In this document: one piece after another, positions 11,244 through 23,694 of the stretch
How the letters are laid out: each line of letters begins with the position of its first letter
How positions within the stretch are numbered: position 1 is the first letter of the stretch
DNA from: Dipteris shenzhenensis
Taxonomy: Eukaryota > Polypodiophyta > Polypodiopsida > Gleicheniales
Direction: 5' to 3' (one strand)
Assembly: GCA_047967505.1 (NCBI GenBank)
Contig: CM106538.1
Length of the DNA: 64,000 bases
Program-made: the position numbers and the translations under genes
Notes under the pieces: generated by a model
The model's input: only the letters and a program-made list of their open reading frames with translations
Databases searched by the model: none
What the model was told of the DNA's origin: nothing

Positions 11244-12993
11244 CCTTGGGAAGACCAAGGTCATGATCTTCAACACCTCTCGCACAGTGCTTCACAGACA
11301 TAGCTTTACATACCAGAGTCAGCCAGTGGAGGGCCAATTTTCACAATGACCCAGGGAGCCAGAGCACGACTCACATGAGGGCATGGTGCTTTGGCCTAAC
11401 TAGAGCAACAATGCTTCCGGGCGCACTTCTAGGATCCACCGACGAAGTGTTGGCTTTTCGACACTCTAGTAGGCTAACTGCCATGTATGCGGCACCTTTT
11501 TGGGGGTGTGATCTTTCAGCGCAACAGAATGGAGGAGATTTGAGAAGCTACAAGTGATTATGGGCTCTAATGATTCGGAGTAAGCCGTCGGTCCCCCATC
11601 AGATAGTACAAGCAGAGTTTGCCATGACCCCTCTCCACGTTGATGCCATTGCCATCTTTGAGACAGTGACATTCCTCCATAGAGCTTGGGACGTACCTTG
11701 CAAGAGACTTCCGAGACTGGTACTAGAGTCTTCTATACGACTAGCAGAGCGTGGGGGTCGATACAACATGGTATGCACGCATCACCCCATGGTTTGCCAA
11801 TCACGACATTCAAATATATTGGCTTCCCCCATTTCAGTATAGCATGGCCCGAGTTGATCCCACGGGATGAGATTAACTGCATCATACGGTTAGATCTCCC
11901 TCAGCTCCACACATCTCGCAGGGGGAGGGGACCAAGAGTTCCCCACCAAGACCCAACGCTACTATGACCATTTCTTGAGAAAACCTATGGATGGGATCAT
12001 CATCAGACCTCAGTATCTCGAGGACAGAGGAGTCTCACATGCGCTGAGGATTGCCATCGGACAGATATGGGCCTCGTCCCATCAGCTAAGGATCAAGGCA
12101 GGGAGAGCTGCAGACATACCCAGAGAGCAACAGACTTGCAGGTTGTACACGATGGGGGTGGTCGATACAGAGGAGCATTTTCTGTGTGTCTGCCCAGCCT
12201 ACTATGAGATACGAGGGCCCTACCACTGCCTTTTTCAAGGGGGCACGGCTTTGGCCCACTCTCGCGACTAATCCACTTCCACGACCGGGTCTGTATTGGG
12301 CTCTACCTGATGGAGATGCAACGACACAGAGAGATGCTACTACGACATATCAAAGAGTAATAGGATGGGACCACCACACCACAAGGCACTGAGGTAGACC
12401 AAGCGTAGAGACAAGTCACGGATCTCTATGCATTTGACTCAGCTCCAAGGCACACTCGGGTATAAAAGGAGCTAGCCGACATGAGAGATGTATGGATCGG
12501 TGCAGAGAGCCCACACAACACTGATGAACGAGGGACATAGAGACTATACACGACGCAGCAGGCGACCAGAGCACACACGATCGAGGTTCGACCTATTTCA
12601 GCTCTCCTCACGAGAGATCGACTAAGGCAAGGCGTCACCCTTGACATAGCCCATCGGATCCAAAGATCGAGGAGACCACGCCCTCCACCACCAAGGGAGA
12701 CAGCCTGACAGATGCAGATACGTGAGATCTTTGCATGTCATCACACAGCCGCCATGGAGCCTGGATATGTGGAGCCAATTCATGCACTTCAGACTCTAGC
12801 TCTGAGCACTTGATATTTTCAAATATATCAAGCCACCCTCATGCTATTTTGCTACTTTTTTGCTATTTTGTACTAGTCTAGCATTTTAGTACTTAGCAAG
12901 AGTCTTAGCGAGCCCTTTGCCCCGACCCACAATGGTCTGTATGAGTTGATTCCGTACTTTGTCCCATAGGCCCGCAAAGCCTCTTGCGGACGT

Positions 12994-12997
<4 letters not shown>

Positions 12998-13038
<41 letters not shown>
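12998..13038 (+). repeat. (TC)n 3' tail of LINE copy 2
   Basis: The microsatellite starts at the last base of the GACGTTAAT 3' end shared by both LINE copies. This is the position of the simple-repeat tail left by target-primed reverse transcription. Confidence 0.8.
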
Positions 13039-13040
<2 letters not shown>

Positions 13041-13440
13041 ATGGCACTTGTTCACAGTAGGACTACAACAAAGAGACTTCAGAAGGCTGCACATGCCGAC
13101 AGCTGCCAACGCCCTATCATAGGGTTTTTGCCCCCGTAGCATCCTCACACATCGATGCCTCCTCCTAGGGTTGACACTCTCGCCAGCTTCCATTCCCAGT
13201 GTCTTTTCCTTTTATGTACCAACGCCATTATGGGCAGGATTATGGGATTTTGATTTTGTATGCATCCTGGGTGTTGCAGCCCATTTATTGGCTCCAACCA
13301 TCAGTTCATTGTATCACCTTCTTTTAGTCTCATACACCCTGTTTGGTCTTCCGAAGACTTTAATAGAGTTTCTTTCTTTCTCTCTCTCAAGTTTATGCTT
13401 CTGCAATGTGCAACATTGACATCATATCAAGGCCGCAGGT
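13039..13440 (+). repeat. Possible 5' LTR end and mutated primer site of an older retroelement
   Basis: The sequence ends with a CT-rich stretch, then GCTTCTGCAATGTGCAACATTGACATC and a CATATCAAGGCCGCAGG block that resembles a decayed TGGTATCAGAGCCGCAGG primer site. The same GCTTCTGCAATGTGCAA..TTGACA block recurs at about 23646-23670. The call is tentative because the upstream parts of the two places do not match. Confidence 0.3.
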
Positions 13441-15857
13441 TTGCTAGAAGCTTGGGGCTGATACAATCTTACTGCTAGCAGGCAGATTTTACTGCTAGAA
13501 GACGTGCACAATTCAAGGGTTGCAACTCGTTGAATCTGAGATATCATTGCCGTCTCTAGCCCAAGCATCCTTTATATCCCACCCTTCATTGCATAGCACA
13601 TGGATGAAACCATCGCCCATATTGTGATTGTGTGGTTGATAAACTGTAGTGTAAACAGCTCAAGAAGAAGGTGGACCACAGTCGAAGGCGATCTGAAAGC
13701 ATGACTAGTACAGGAGACAAATGACTATCTAGAGAAGGTTCTTGCAAGCATCAATAGCAAGGGATTTGGAATTTTTTGAGGAAGGTGTCATAGTCGCCTC
13801 TTCTCCCTTACTACATCCCCAGCAAACCCCTTCTCTTCGTTCCCCAACCACCCTCCCTATCTATTCTTCTTTCCCACCCACCCTCTTTTTCAATAGGGCT
13901 GTTCATCCAATTTTCAGCACGAGTGTGTGAGTGCTAGGAGTGGATCCATGGCATCCCCGTATATGAGCAAGGAGGAGAAATATGTGCTCATTGAAAGCAG
14001 AAGATCTAGTTCATCCACAAGGGCCTCTAGGAAATCATTCAGGGGTACAAGAGGAAGCCCAACGCCCAAAGAACTCAATGTGTACGACATACGCTGATCC
14101 GGAGGAAGCTTTTCTTGAGCAATTGCACAATTCGAAGGACAATTATTCTAAGGCCCACTCTGCATTGGTGCGGGCTATTATGAAGGAGGTCTTTCCAGCA
14201 GTGCCAACCTTGACTAGTGCTTCTAGAGTGTTGAAACCAGCCTCAACAATGTAAAGGGTGGTAGGATCCACTTAATTACAGCATACACAGTAAATTGATA
14301 AATAAATATGCACCACAGATCAAATCACAGGGGAGCTAGAGCGCTCCTACTCAAAAACAAGGACACCGATTGGCCCCAAACATTGGCGCCCCTTGTGGTA
14401 TTTATTTAACATTCATTTGAAGCCAAGCGGCTGATAACAAACGTCTCTGGAAAGCTGCACCATAGGCAAACCAACGCCCGCAAACTCCCCGTCCAGCCCA
14501 CCTTGTAATTCCCTGCTCAACTCCAAACGGTGAGATGGCATCCAATCACTAGACAATCCTATATCCTCAGCCAACCAAAGCATGCAACAGAGACCCCAAA
14601 AGCATCCACTATCTGTGCCACATCCGCAATTGCACAAGCAAGTGCCCAACCAGCCAGACCCGGCTGAACAGAAACAAGACAAAGCCTTCAACAGCCAAAC
14701 TCTGATGCAATCAATCGACAAAGCACTCCCAAACAAGTTGCTTCAATCTATAGCCTCCCTGGCCACTGCCCAATAGCATAAATCAACCTTTCTTCGCGAG
14801 GAAAGAAACCCAAATGCAATAACTAGCCAGCAACCAATCAGGGAAGGGCAAAAGCAGGCAAAAAGCAAGCCTTCTTCTACCCAGTATCCACAGAAGATAG
14901 GTCACCAGGCTGGAAAACCCTAGATCCTGCAAAGAAAAGATGATTCTGCTCTGGCACAACCCCAAAAGCAACTTAGAAGAGAACACCCACGCCTCGGAAG
15001 TTACCAAAATCAGCAACACCCAGAAGGCTCCAGAAATCAGGTCAAAATCCCTTGCAGAGCCCAGAAAGCCTAAAAAAGAAAATTGCAATCTTGTACAGCA
15101 ACCTCGACAGCGTGGAAACACCTAGACACATCGCAGTCACCTGGTACAGCCTGAAAGACCTGCAGATGAAATTGCAATCTGGAAGAGACACCCTGGCTGA
15201 AATCGCAATCTGCAACAGGCTCCTGGATCAGGTGCGATTTCCTCTTGTAGGCCCTGGATGCACTGGAACTGGCCCTGGCTGATGGCGATTATCCTTGGCA
15301 GGCTCTGGAAGCTCTTGGCAGATAACGATTTGGCTCTAGCACCACCTAGCAGGCTCTGGCAGCTCACAACTCATGATCTAGCTCTTCTCCAACTGATTTT
15401 GGCCTTCCGAGTCCAAAAGAAGGGCTGTCCCCCTCTTTTTAGAACCCTGTGCTAAAAATAACAATTTTTAATTGCACCACTCTTTTGGCCCCCTTGTTGC
15501 ACACTTTGGCCCCAGGAATTAATTGCCTAGTAACTGGGCACATTCACAATTTCCAAAGGCCCACTGGGGAATTAAAATTCCTCAAGTCCCGCCCCATGCC
15601 CGGACCCTCGCACCCCAGAGACTCAAGGCAGGCACACGCAAATTATGAGAGTCGCAAATCAAAAGTCCCATAATTCCATGTCCTCGTGACAAGTGTGGTA
15701 CAAGTTGGAGGAATGATTGGTTTCTCGAGCATTGCGGTGCCAGCTCACGACAAATCAATTGGATCTTGATGAACTCTCCTCCCTTCTCTTGGAAGAGGAA
15801 TCTGTTCTTCTATCCCAACGTAAGCTAAAGGTGTCTCATGGTAGTGGGTGGTGTTCA
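13441..15857 (+). pseudogene. Degenerate retroelement remnant hosting element A
   Basis: No intact gene is present. Short frames occur at 13982-14254 (ADPEEAFLEQLHNS, SALVRAIMKEVFP) and 14582-14776 (Gln-rich), neither of a known family. Around 15760-15808 one frame reads DELSSLLLEEE, resembling the end of the copia UBN2 gag domain. This fits with a zinc knuckle found directly right of element A at 22684-22725. The interval is therefore read as the gag region of an old copia-like element, with low certainty. Confidence 0.4.
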
Positions 15858-16253
15858 TGTCACGATCTGTGATGTATTCCTTTCTCTATATCTTAGACTT
15901 TTTGGTTTGCTGAATGGACACTTGTGGAAGGGTATGCCCTTTCGACGGGACACTTCCTATGGGGCACAACCCTTCACAAGAGACATTCTATTGAAGAGAC
16001 ACTCCCATTGTAATGTACCCTCTCATCAAGGGTCACACCCTTCACAAGGGGTACACACCTCTTCATGCACATACACTTTGGAGTACACACCTTTTCGTGT
16101 GTGACTCTTCTCTCTATATAAGAGAGGCCCAACTATAAGGATGACACACTACAAACACTCAAGCAATACAAATATTCCTTGTTCTCTACTATTTCAATCT
16201 CCTTTCTGTTCCTTAGCACATTTCTAAACATAGTAAATCTAGGATTTCTTACA
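15858..16253 (+). repeat. 5' LTR of element A
   Basis: The LTR is 396 bp, TG...CA. TATATAA at 16115-16121 lies in a small palindrome (CTCTATATAAGAGAG). Compared with the 3' LTR it has a small deletion near its start and roughly a dozen substitutions by eye. Confidence 0.95.
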
Positions 16254-17939
16254 GTGGTATCAGAGCAAATTTCGCTCCTCGCCTGTAGGAAATGCCCCCC
16301 ACCTTCTAGCGCCTATCTAATACATCTTTTTCCACTAGAAGGATATCCACGCACGTTGTGCATAGAAGAGATGGAGAGAATGAGCGTAAAATTTTTTAGC
16401 GCCAACCCCACCTAAAATCAGTAGTGGGCTCTCTATCTTCCTCACATCAAGAGTTGATGTGAATGGACACGACAAAAATCGTGTCTTTTGATGTGCTTGG
16501 GCTGTCCCAAAACCAAGGGACGCACCTTTTTCACCATCGGATGTACCTTTTGATGAAGAGTTTTGACTCCTCACCCAAGGGACAAACCCCATCGTGGAAA
16601 AAAGGACATTTTTTCGTGTGGGGACAACCCTTTTTAAAACAGGGTCACACCCCTTCATAAAAAGGTACACCTATTCCAAGGGTCACACCCCTTAGAATAG
16701 GCACACCCTTTGGCACCAAGCACCAACTACAAAAGGATACCTAGAGGGCCTAAAAAGGGCAACCAGCCCTACACCCAAGGCCTAACCCTAGACTACCCAA
16801 AGGTTCTCCAAACCCACATTTTTATTTTTTGGCAACTACCAACCAGCAAGGAAAAAGGGCGAAATTCAATCGCGATTTCACGTCAGCCTTTTCCGCTCCA
16901 AAACAGCCGTACGTGATTTCCGCCTTCTCCTTTTCAAGCAGGCTGCACTTTTGTTCAGGCTTCCATCTAGCATACGCTAGATCGTTCTGCAACAGCCAGT
17001 TCTTGTTGGTTCATCGCCACGATTATTGTTATGCTCTAGCCGAGATAGCATGACCTCGGAAAGATCGGTGGGCATTTTCTCTTAGATGACCCACTTCTGT
17101 AATATTTAATGTGCGTAAATAAAATGGTCAAGAGAAGTAACTGCCAAGGTCCTAGGTGAGGGTGAAATGGCATTGACTAGGTGGTTCTGAGTGCTAAGGC
17201 CTAGGTGCACCTAAATGTGCAATAATGCCAAGGGGCAAATGGTTTAAATGTGCCCCAAGAGAGGGGTAAATGGTGCACCAAGTGAAAAGGGCTAAAATGA
17301 TGACATGTGGCAGAGGGAACCATCTAGGGAGTTGTGGGTTTTGTGGATATGCATGAAACAAAGAAATTACGTATCTGTTGCGATTGCGATCCATGAAAGC
17401 AAGGCTGGGAGGAAAAACGAGATGCCATCGCCCGTGATAGAAAAATCAAGGGAAGAGAATTAGCTTAGGTTCGCTTCAATTGGTATCAAAGCGCAAGGGA
17501 AGAGAGACGATCTGGGTGACAGAAGAAAGGCTTGGAGCGCAGAGATGACGCAGGGTGAAGCGCTATTCGACGAGCAACTGGCCGTGATTCAAAACTTGGA
17601 CAGCGAGGGTGAGGCAGAAGATAATCCAAGGCTGTGACGAAAGCTACGAACGGACAGCAGGCATGAAAGAAGGAATGCGGCTGCTCGTGACGCTGGAAGG
17701 TCGTTGCTCGTGACGAAGACCTCCGCGGCGGTGGAATTCAATGTGTGGGAAACCTTCGTGGTGGTTGAGAGCAGGTTGGCTGACGTGCTGCGTAGGCCTG
17801 GACGATCCCTGGTGGACTGACGACGTACGCCTGCGTGGAGTCAAACGAAGGTGGAGCGATTTGGGCGAGAGCCTTGAACGGGGGCGCACGTGACATAGCG
17901 ACTGGCGTAGGATTTCGCACATAACAGTTGAGCCTACAC
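16254..17939 (+). other. Leader of element A, chimeric
   Basis: From 16254 to about 17050 the leader matches that of element B, with many GGGTCACACCCCTT-like words. From about 17055 to 17925 it is unrelated to B and C and carries its own primer-site-like TGGTATCAAAGCGC at 17481-17494. Similarity to B and C resumes at the ...GCCTACACTGGTCAACGAA block. The N-terminal third of gag present in B and C is missing. Confidence 0.75.
16255..16267 (+). other. Primer binding site of element A
   Basis: TGGTATCAGAGCA, one base after the LTR, is the classical plant initiator-tRNA-Met primer site. Confidence 0.95.
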
Positions 17940-18940
17940 TGGTCAACGAAATCGCCGAATTGACCAATGGCTCGCAAAACTGCGCATGTACTTTGATACT
18001 GTTGACCTCACTAAAGACAAAAAGATTGCCTTGGCAGCCTCTCTCCTCAAGGATACAGCTTTCCTATGGTGGCAACGACGCTTAAAGGACAGCAAAAAGT
18101 GTGTTAATTTAAGCACATTTTGAACACGTGCTCCGTAAGCAGTTCATACATGCCAATGTGGACTTCCAAGCACGTTCAAAACTCAGACAGTTAGAGCAAA
18201 CACGCTCCTTGTCTTCCTACATCTCTCAATTCACCACATTGGTGCTGGACATTGATGGTTTAACTGATGATGATTGCCTTCATGCTTTCATCTCAGGCCT
18301 AAACCCCTCGCTACGCATTGATGTCCTCAAAGCAAACATCACCACTACAGCTGGAGCTATTGCTTACGCATAGCGCATTACAAATTTCCAAAACACAGGG
18401 AAGCAAAGTGCTAATAGAACACAAAACGCTACTATGGCCAAAGGTGCTCGCCCTCAAGATAACCCCAAGTTTAGAAAAAACTCCGGTAATCAAGATCAGC
18501 GACAGTCTCAAGATCCCCCCAAGTCTCAGAAATCGTATACTGGATTCCAACAGAAGCACTCCTCTAAGGATCGCGCCTCTTCTTCTTCACAAAGTCATCA
18601 CCATCATCCCCAACATAAAGGTGCGGCCACTGACAAGAAGAAAAACTCCAGCAATAAAGGACTTTGTACCATCTGTACAGGCGACCATAGACGGTTCGAA
18701 TGTCCCAAGCGACCAAAGCAAAATTCCAATCTGGAACCTAGCACTTCCCAAACAGAAGATGCTACCCCAGCACAAGACAAGAAAGGCAAAGTTGTTCGAA
18801 TGGCAAATACCATCCACATGAGCCTTGCCAGCAACCCCGAAACTTCCCTAGCCACTCTCAAGTACTTTGTGTCCAAGGATTCATTCCTGGAACAACGGTC
18901 ACTATCCTCATCGACAGTGGCTGCTCTCATAACTTCCTAG
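17940..18940 (+). pseudogene. Gag of element A, broken
   Basis: The retroviral-type gag domain is recognisable by MYFDTV, FLWWQRR, HVLRKQF and [16 protein letters not shown]-like blocks. A zinc knuckle [13 protein letters not shown] (CX2CX3HX4C) lies at about 18666-18704. Three lesions disable it: an extra base in the AAAAAG run near 18095, a TAG at 18371-18373 and a two-base CT insertion near 18853. All three are shared with element B and absent from element C. Confidence 0.9.
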
Positions 18941-21900
18941 CTAGTTCTATGGTCAACAAACTTCGATTGACCATCAGTCCTAGTCCCATGGACTATCAGA
19001 TTGAACTCGCAAATGGAACTACCTTCTTGAGCAACACCAGGATCAAAAACTTGTCTTTTCGCATCCAACATTCTACGGACAAGTTGAACTTCGACATCAT
19101 GCCTCTTTCTCGGTACGATGTCATACTTGGACAACAATAGCTCTACGGCTATGATCCATCCATCAGTTTTCGCAGCCAGACTATCCAGTTTGTCCACTAG
19201 GAAAAACTTATTGAGCTAACTGGTTCTAGGTACTCTCCTTCAACCCCAGTTGCCTCTGCCCTACAAGTAAAGAAGTGGATTCGTAAACGTCAAGTAAAGA
19301 CTTCACTTATGTTGGTTACGGTATTAGAGGAGACACAAACAAAGGATCCTCCTGAATACCTCAACCAATCTTTTTTCCAGCCCTACCTGGATATTTTTTC
19401 ACAAGAATTGCCAAAACAATTACTGCCTCAACGACCAGTGGATCACCCAATCGAACTTATTCGTCGAAACCTCCTTATCGGGTTTCTTACACTCAAAATG
19501 ACGAAATCCAAAGACAGGTCACCGAACTACTCGACAAAGGTCACATTCGGCCAAGTCGCAGCCCTTTCAAATCTCCTGTACTACTTCTGAAAAAAAAGAA
19601 TAAGTCAATGCGCCTCTGCATCGACTACCGAGCCCTCAACAAGCTCACACTATCAAAAACAAGTATCCATTGCCTCGCATCGATGATCTCTTCGATCAAC
19701 TTCTACACGCAACACAATTCTCAAAGATTAATCTTCGTTCCAGTTATAATCAAATTCGCATACGAGAAGGCAATGAGTACAAGATAGCTTTTCGAACAAA
19801 GTATGGACATTATGAATGTTTGGTCATGCCTTTTGGGTTAAACAATGCCCCGATCACATTCATAACACTAATGAACGACATCTTCAAGCCTTTCCTCGAT
19901 AAGTTCATCATCGTTTACCTCGATGACATCCTCGTTTTCAGCAGATCCCTACATGAGCACAAACAACATCTTCACCAAGTTTTTGAAGTTCTCCGCGCAA
20001 ATTCTCTCTACATCAACGTTGAGAAGAGTGAGTTCTTCAAGACCCAACTCGAATATTTGGGACATGTTATTTCAGCTCAAGGCATCTCTGTGGATCCCAA
20101 GAAGGTCGAGGTAATCCGAAACTGGCCTACTCCTAAGAATGTTCATGATGTCCGCTCTTTTCTCGGATTGGCAAACTTCTACCATACAAAGGTCTATCAG
20201 TTTTTCAAAATTGCAGCTCCTATGTCCGAATTATTGAAAAGCACAGCAATTTTTCAGTGGCTTCCCGAAATAGAGTATAGTTTCTAACAACTCAAGCAAG
20301 CACTCACTACCACACCAGTTATGGCACTTGCTGACCCAAATCTTCTATTTGAGGTCATGACCGACGCTTTCAACATCGCTACAAGAGCAGTCTTGATGCA
20401 AGAAGGCAGAGTTATTGCTTTAGACAGCCATAAACATTCCGATATCCAAACCCGATACCCAGTTTATGATAAGGAGTTTCTTGCCCTTGTACATGCTTAT
20501 CGCTCTTAGAAACATTATCTCATGTGAGCCGACTCGGAGGTCAAGACAGACCATCACTCTCTAAAGTATATCTTTACTCAGCCAGTCATGAACGCTCGAG
20601 AAGCACGCTAGGTTGAGTTTCAGGCCAACTTTCACATGACCATTGAGTACATTCCAAGACTACGCAATGTAGTTGCAGATGCTCTCAACAGGTTAACTCT
20701 AGCATCAGCTATGGTAATCTCTACATTATCTGTGGATGTTCCGAATTCATTCAAAGGAAAGTATTTCAATGATAGAGACTTCGACACAGCAGTACAAGTT
20801 CTTTCAAAAGATCAACCTTCGACTTCCGAACAGAAGATTTTCTCATCCTATTCTTATGCGGACGACCTTCTGTATTATCAAGATCGCGTCTGTGTACCAC
20901 ATGACAAGGATGTTCGACGTCTTTTGTTAAAAGAGCATCATGTAGTTCCTTATGCTGCCCATCCAAGCATCAACAAGACTTAAAGGTTACTCAATGCAAC
21001 ATACTACTGGCCTCAGATGAAAAGCGACGTCATCAAAATGGTTACATCTTGCTTATCTTGTCAACAAATGAAAGCAAGCCGACGACTTCCAGCAGGACTT
21101 CTTCAGCGTCTTCCAGTTCCAACTGAAAGGTGGGAAAGTATTTCCATGGATTTCATTACAACACTACCACGGTCCTCCCGAGGTAACACTCAGATTATGG
21201 TAATTATTGATCGATTGTCCAAAATGGCACACTTTGTTGCTTGCAAAAGAAGTGCACAGGCTCCGGACATCACCAAACTCTTCCCACAACACACCTTCCG
21301 ACACCATGGATTGCCCAAGAATATCGTATCCCACAGAGATCTTAAGTTTACTAGTCACTTTTGGATTTCACTGTTCAAATCTTTGGGTACAACTCTATTG
21401 TTCAGTTCAGCCTACCACCCAGAATCAGATGGCCAGATTGAAAGAGTCGACCAAGTTCTGGAAGAAATGCTTTGACATTATATTCAGTCACGCCTAGCAG
21501 CTTGGGAAGATTATCTACCACTCCTTGAGTTTGCTTATAATAACTCTTTCCATAGTGCCATCAGCATGACTCCATTCCAAGCAGCTTATGGACACACTCC
21601 AATTGTACCAATGAATTTGGTACTTCAACATCCAGTGGCCCTAGCTAATCAACTGGTTCAAGAAATGCAAGACATTCTACTCCAAGTCAAGGATCATATG
21701 CGAAAAGCATAAGAGCAGTATCAACGCTCTACCAACAAACATAGACGTCACCTGGAATTCGACACTGGTGACATGGTGCTATTATTTGTAGCCCCACATT
21801 GCTAAAAGACGGTTAACTCTGTGTTTCCTAAGTTGCAACCAAGATACTATGGACCTTTCCGAATCGTCAAGAAAAATTCACCTTTAAGTTACAAATTGGA

Positions 21901-22204
21901 ATTACCACCATCATGGGGTAAAATCCATCCAACATTTCATATTTCTTGGCTAAAGACGTACATTCCAGGCGATGAAGCAGTTCCTCCTGTAGGTGATTAT
22001 GTCCAAAAAATCGAAGACGATTATGTTCTCTTTATTCCTGAGCATATTCTGAACCATCGACAGCGAGAGACTCGACATCGACTTATCACAGAAGTCCTTG
22101 TTCTTTGGCAAGATCTGGACGACTCCGACACTACTTGGCAATCTGATGAAGACTTACAACAGTACCCTAACATTTTACAGCAGTATTTTCAGAACTTACC
22201 GTGA
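18905..22204 (+). pseudogene. Pol of element A, broken
   Basis: Protease (IDSGCSHNF) is followed by reverse transcriptase (19600-20290, with MPFGLNNAP and YLDD), RNase H (about 20321-20700), an integrase zinc finger with CLSCQQ (21051-21066), the integrase core (MDFITTLP; about 21140-21475) and a chromodomain tail ending at 22204. Stops at 19138, 20285, 20507, 20609, 21473 and 21710 are explained by single C to T or G to A changes relative to element C (TGG to TAG, CAA to TAA, CGA to TGA). This pattern fits deamination of methylated cytosine. Confidence 0.9.
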
Positions 22205-22247
22205 TATTTTCTACATCAATTCATTATCTCCACCAGGATCTTATTTT

Positions 22248-22260
22248 GAGTGGGAGGGGA
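22248..22260 (+). other. Polypurine tract of element A
   Basis: GAGTGGGAGGGGA ends directly at the 3' LTR start. Element C has GAGTAGGAGGGGA in the same place. Confidence 0.85.
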
Positions 22261-22661
22261 TGTCACGATCTGTGACATATTCCTTTCTCTATATCTTAGA
22301 CTTATGGATGGTTTGATGAATGGACACTTGTGGAAGGGTATGCCCTTTCGACGCGACACTTCCTATGGGACACAACCCTTCACAAGAGACATTCTATTGA
22401 AGAGACACTCCCATTGTAATGTAACCTCTCATCAAGGGTCACACCTTTCACAAGGGGTACACACCTCTTCATGCACATACACTTTGGAGTACACACCTTT
22501 TCGTGTGTGACTCTTCACTCTCTATATAAGAGAGGCCCAACTGTATGGATGACACACTACAGACACTCAAGCAATACAAATACTCCTTGTTCTCTGCTAT
22601 TTCATTCTCCTTTCTGTTCCTTAGCACATTTCTAAATATAGTAAATCTAGGATTTCTTACA
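22261..22661 (+). repeat. 3' LTR of element A
   Basis: The LTR is 401 bp, TGTCACGATC...TTCTTACA, with TATATAA at 22523-22529. It is followed by the target duplication GTTCA. Confidence 0.95.
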
Positions 22662-23694
22662 GTTCAGCCACCTCTGGAGCCGGTGCTATGCCTGTGGTAA
22701 GAGAGGTCACCTGGCAAAAGATTGCCGGTCTAAAGACGGGTAAATTTTAAGACAAGGACATGACTTCAACAACAAAGGCAAATGATCCAAGGGCAACTCT
22801 CTCGCAGGAAAATCTGATTGTACCTACTTTCTAGCAGTAAGCTATGAGACCCCCACGTGCCACAACCAAAGAGGGCTTGTGGGCGGAAGAGCGGGCTATT
22901 ACAGCTCCTATAAAACTGAAATCCGGCATGTAAGGTAACAGAGCTATGAACTAGATGTGTTGCACATTCATTGCTTGGTGTAGCAAAGACTATGGGCAAG
23001 ATGTGCTCCAAGTCATTGTTCAAAGTTCCTGGACGTGATGTGTTCACTAGGGGATTTAGTTCTACAGCTCATCATGCTTTACTTGGAATTCACTGCACAC
23101 TAGTATGGGAACTCAAAGCCAAGGAAATCTCTTTGCTGTTTGTGGTGGCATTATGTTTCGAGGATCCAGGTTGGCAGATGCTCTCTTCGACGTGATTCCA
23201 ATATTCATGATGCTAGAGGATCCATGGTTGCATCTTCATCAGTGTGAAAATTTGTCTAAAGAAGAAAGCTATGAGCTGCAGAGGGGGTCTTAGAATATAT
23301 TGCATCTTGTGTGGTGAGTGAGGGCTTCTATGTGGGTGAGCCCGCCTAGAGAGTGGTATACTCAAGTACTTTCTTGGTTAGAAATTAATGCCGACCCAAC
23401 CAGGATCGGGTAAAGCCGACAAGATCTAACCTGACCAGATCTGATCGAAAGTGGGCCAGGTCAAAGATCTGGTCGAATGTTTTGCTAGCAGGGCATCCCC
23501 TTTAAATAGGGGCCCCTTGCCACTCTTCAGGTATTCCATTTCATCCACACACCTCTAGTTGTCACTGTTTTCCATGCTATAAACGAAGTTACCTTGCCTC
23601 ATTTTGTCGCTCTCCCTCTCTCTCTCTCTCTTCTCTTAAGCTTAGCTTCTGCAATGTGCAAAGTTGACACGACACCCACATGACATACCTTTCT
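22662..23694 (+). pseudogene. Right part of the retroelement remnant split by element A
   Basis: At 22684-22725 one frame reads CYACGKRGHLAKDC, a CX2CX4HX4C gag zinc knuckle of copia type, followed by a stop. The rest has no recognisable domain. From about 23500 the DNA looks LTR-like, with a TTTAAATAGGGGCCCC TATA-like stretch, a (CT)n run at 23607-23630 and the GCTTCTGCAATGTGCAA block also seen at 13400. Confidence 0.55.

Larger units (their letters stand above)
8559..12997 (+). mobile_element. LINE (non-LTR retrotransposon), copy 2, degenerate
   Basis: In order it shows a coiled-coil ORF1-like segment (8559-8903), an endonuclease domain (about 9040-9890), a reverse transcriptase domain (10620-11243) and a degenerate C-terminal region with a Cys/His cluster (about 12100-12260). 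The 3' end GCGGACGTTAAT is followed by a (TC)n tail. Frames shift repeatedly, so it is inactive. The length of about 4.4 kb is near that of full LINEs, but the 5' end may be truncated because it abuts copy 1 directly. Clade not determined. Confidence 0.85.
15858..22661 (+). mobile_element. Element A: complete Ty3/gypsy chromovirus, inactivated
   Basis: LTRs at 15858-16253 and 22261-22661 both run from TGTCACGATC to TTCTTACA. GTTCA stands directly before (15853-15857) and after (22662-22666), a 5-bp target duplication. An initiator-tRNA primer site follows the 5' LTR and a polypurine tract precedes the 3' LTR. Gag, protease, reverse transcriptase, RNase H, integrase and chromodomain remnants lie between in the usual order. 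Many stops and frameshifts kill every ORF. The leader contains a foreign block (about 17055-17925) that replaces the gag start. Confidence 0.95.

Noticed and set aside
14370-14400. Possible TGGCGCC primer site (CAAACATTGGCGCCCCTTG)
   Set aside because: The motif is short and no LTR pair or coding region supports it.
18318-18930. ORFs of 167, 108, 82 and 76 codons overlapping gag
   Set aside because: They are shadow frames of the gag remnant; the same ones appear over the gag of elements B and C.
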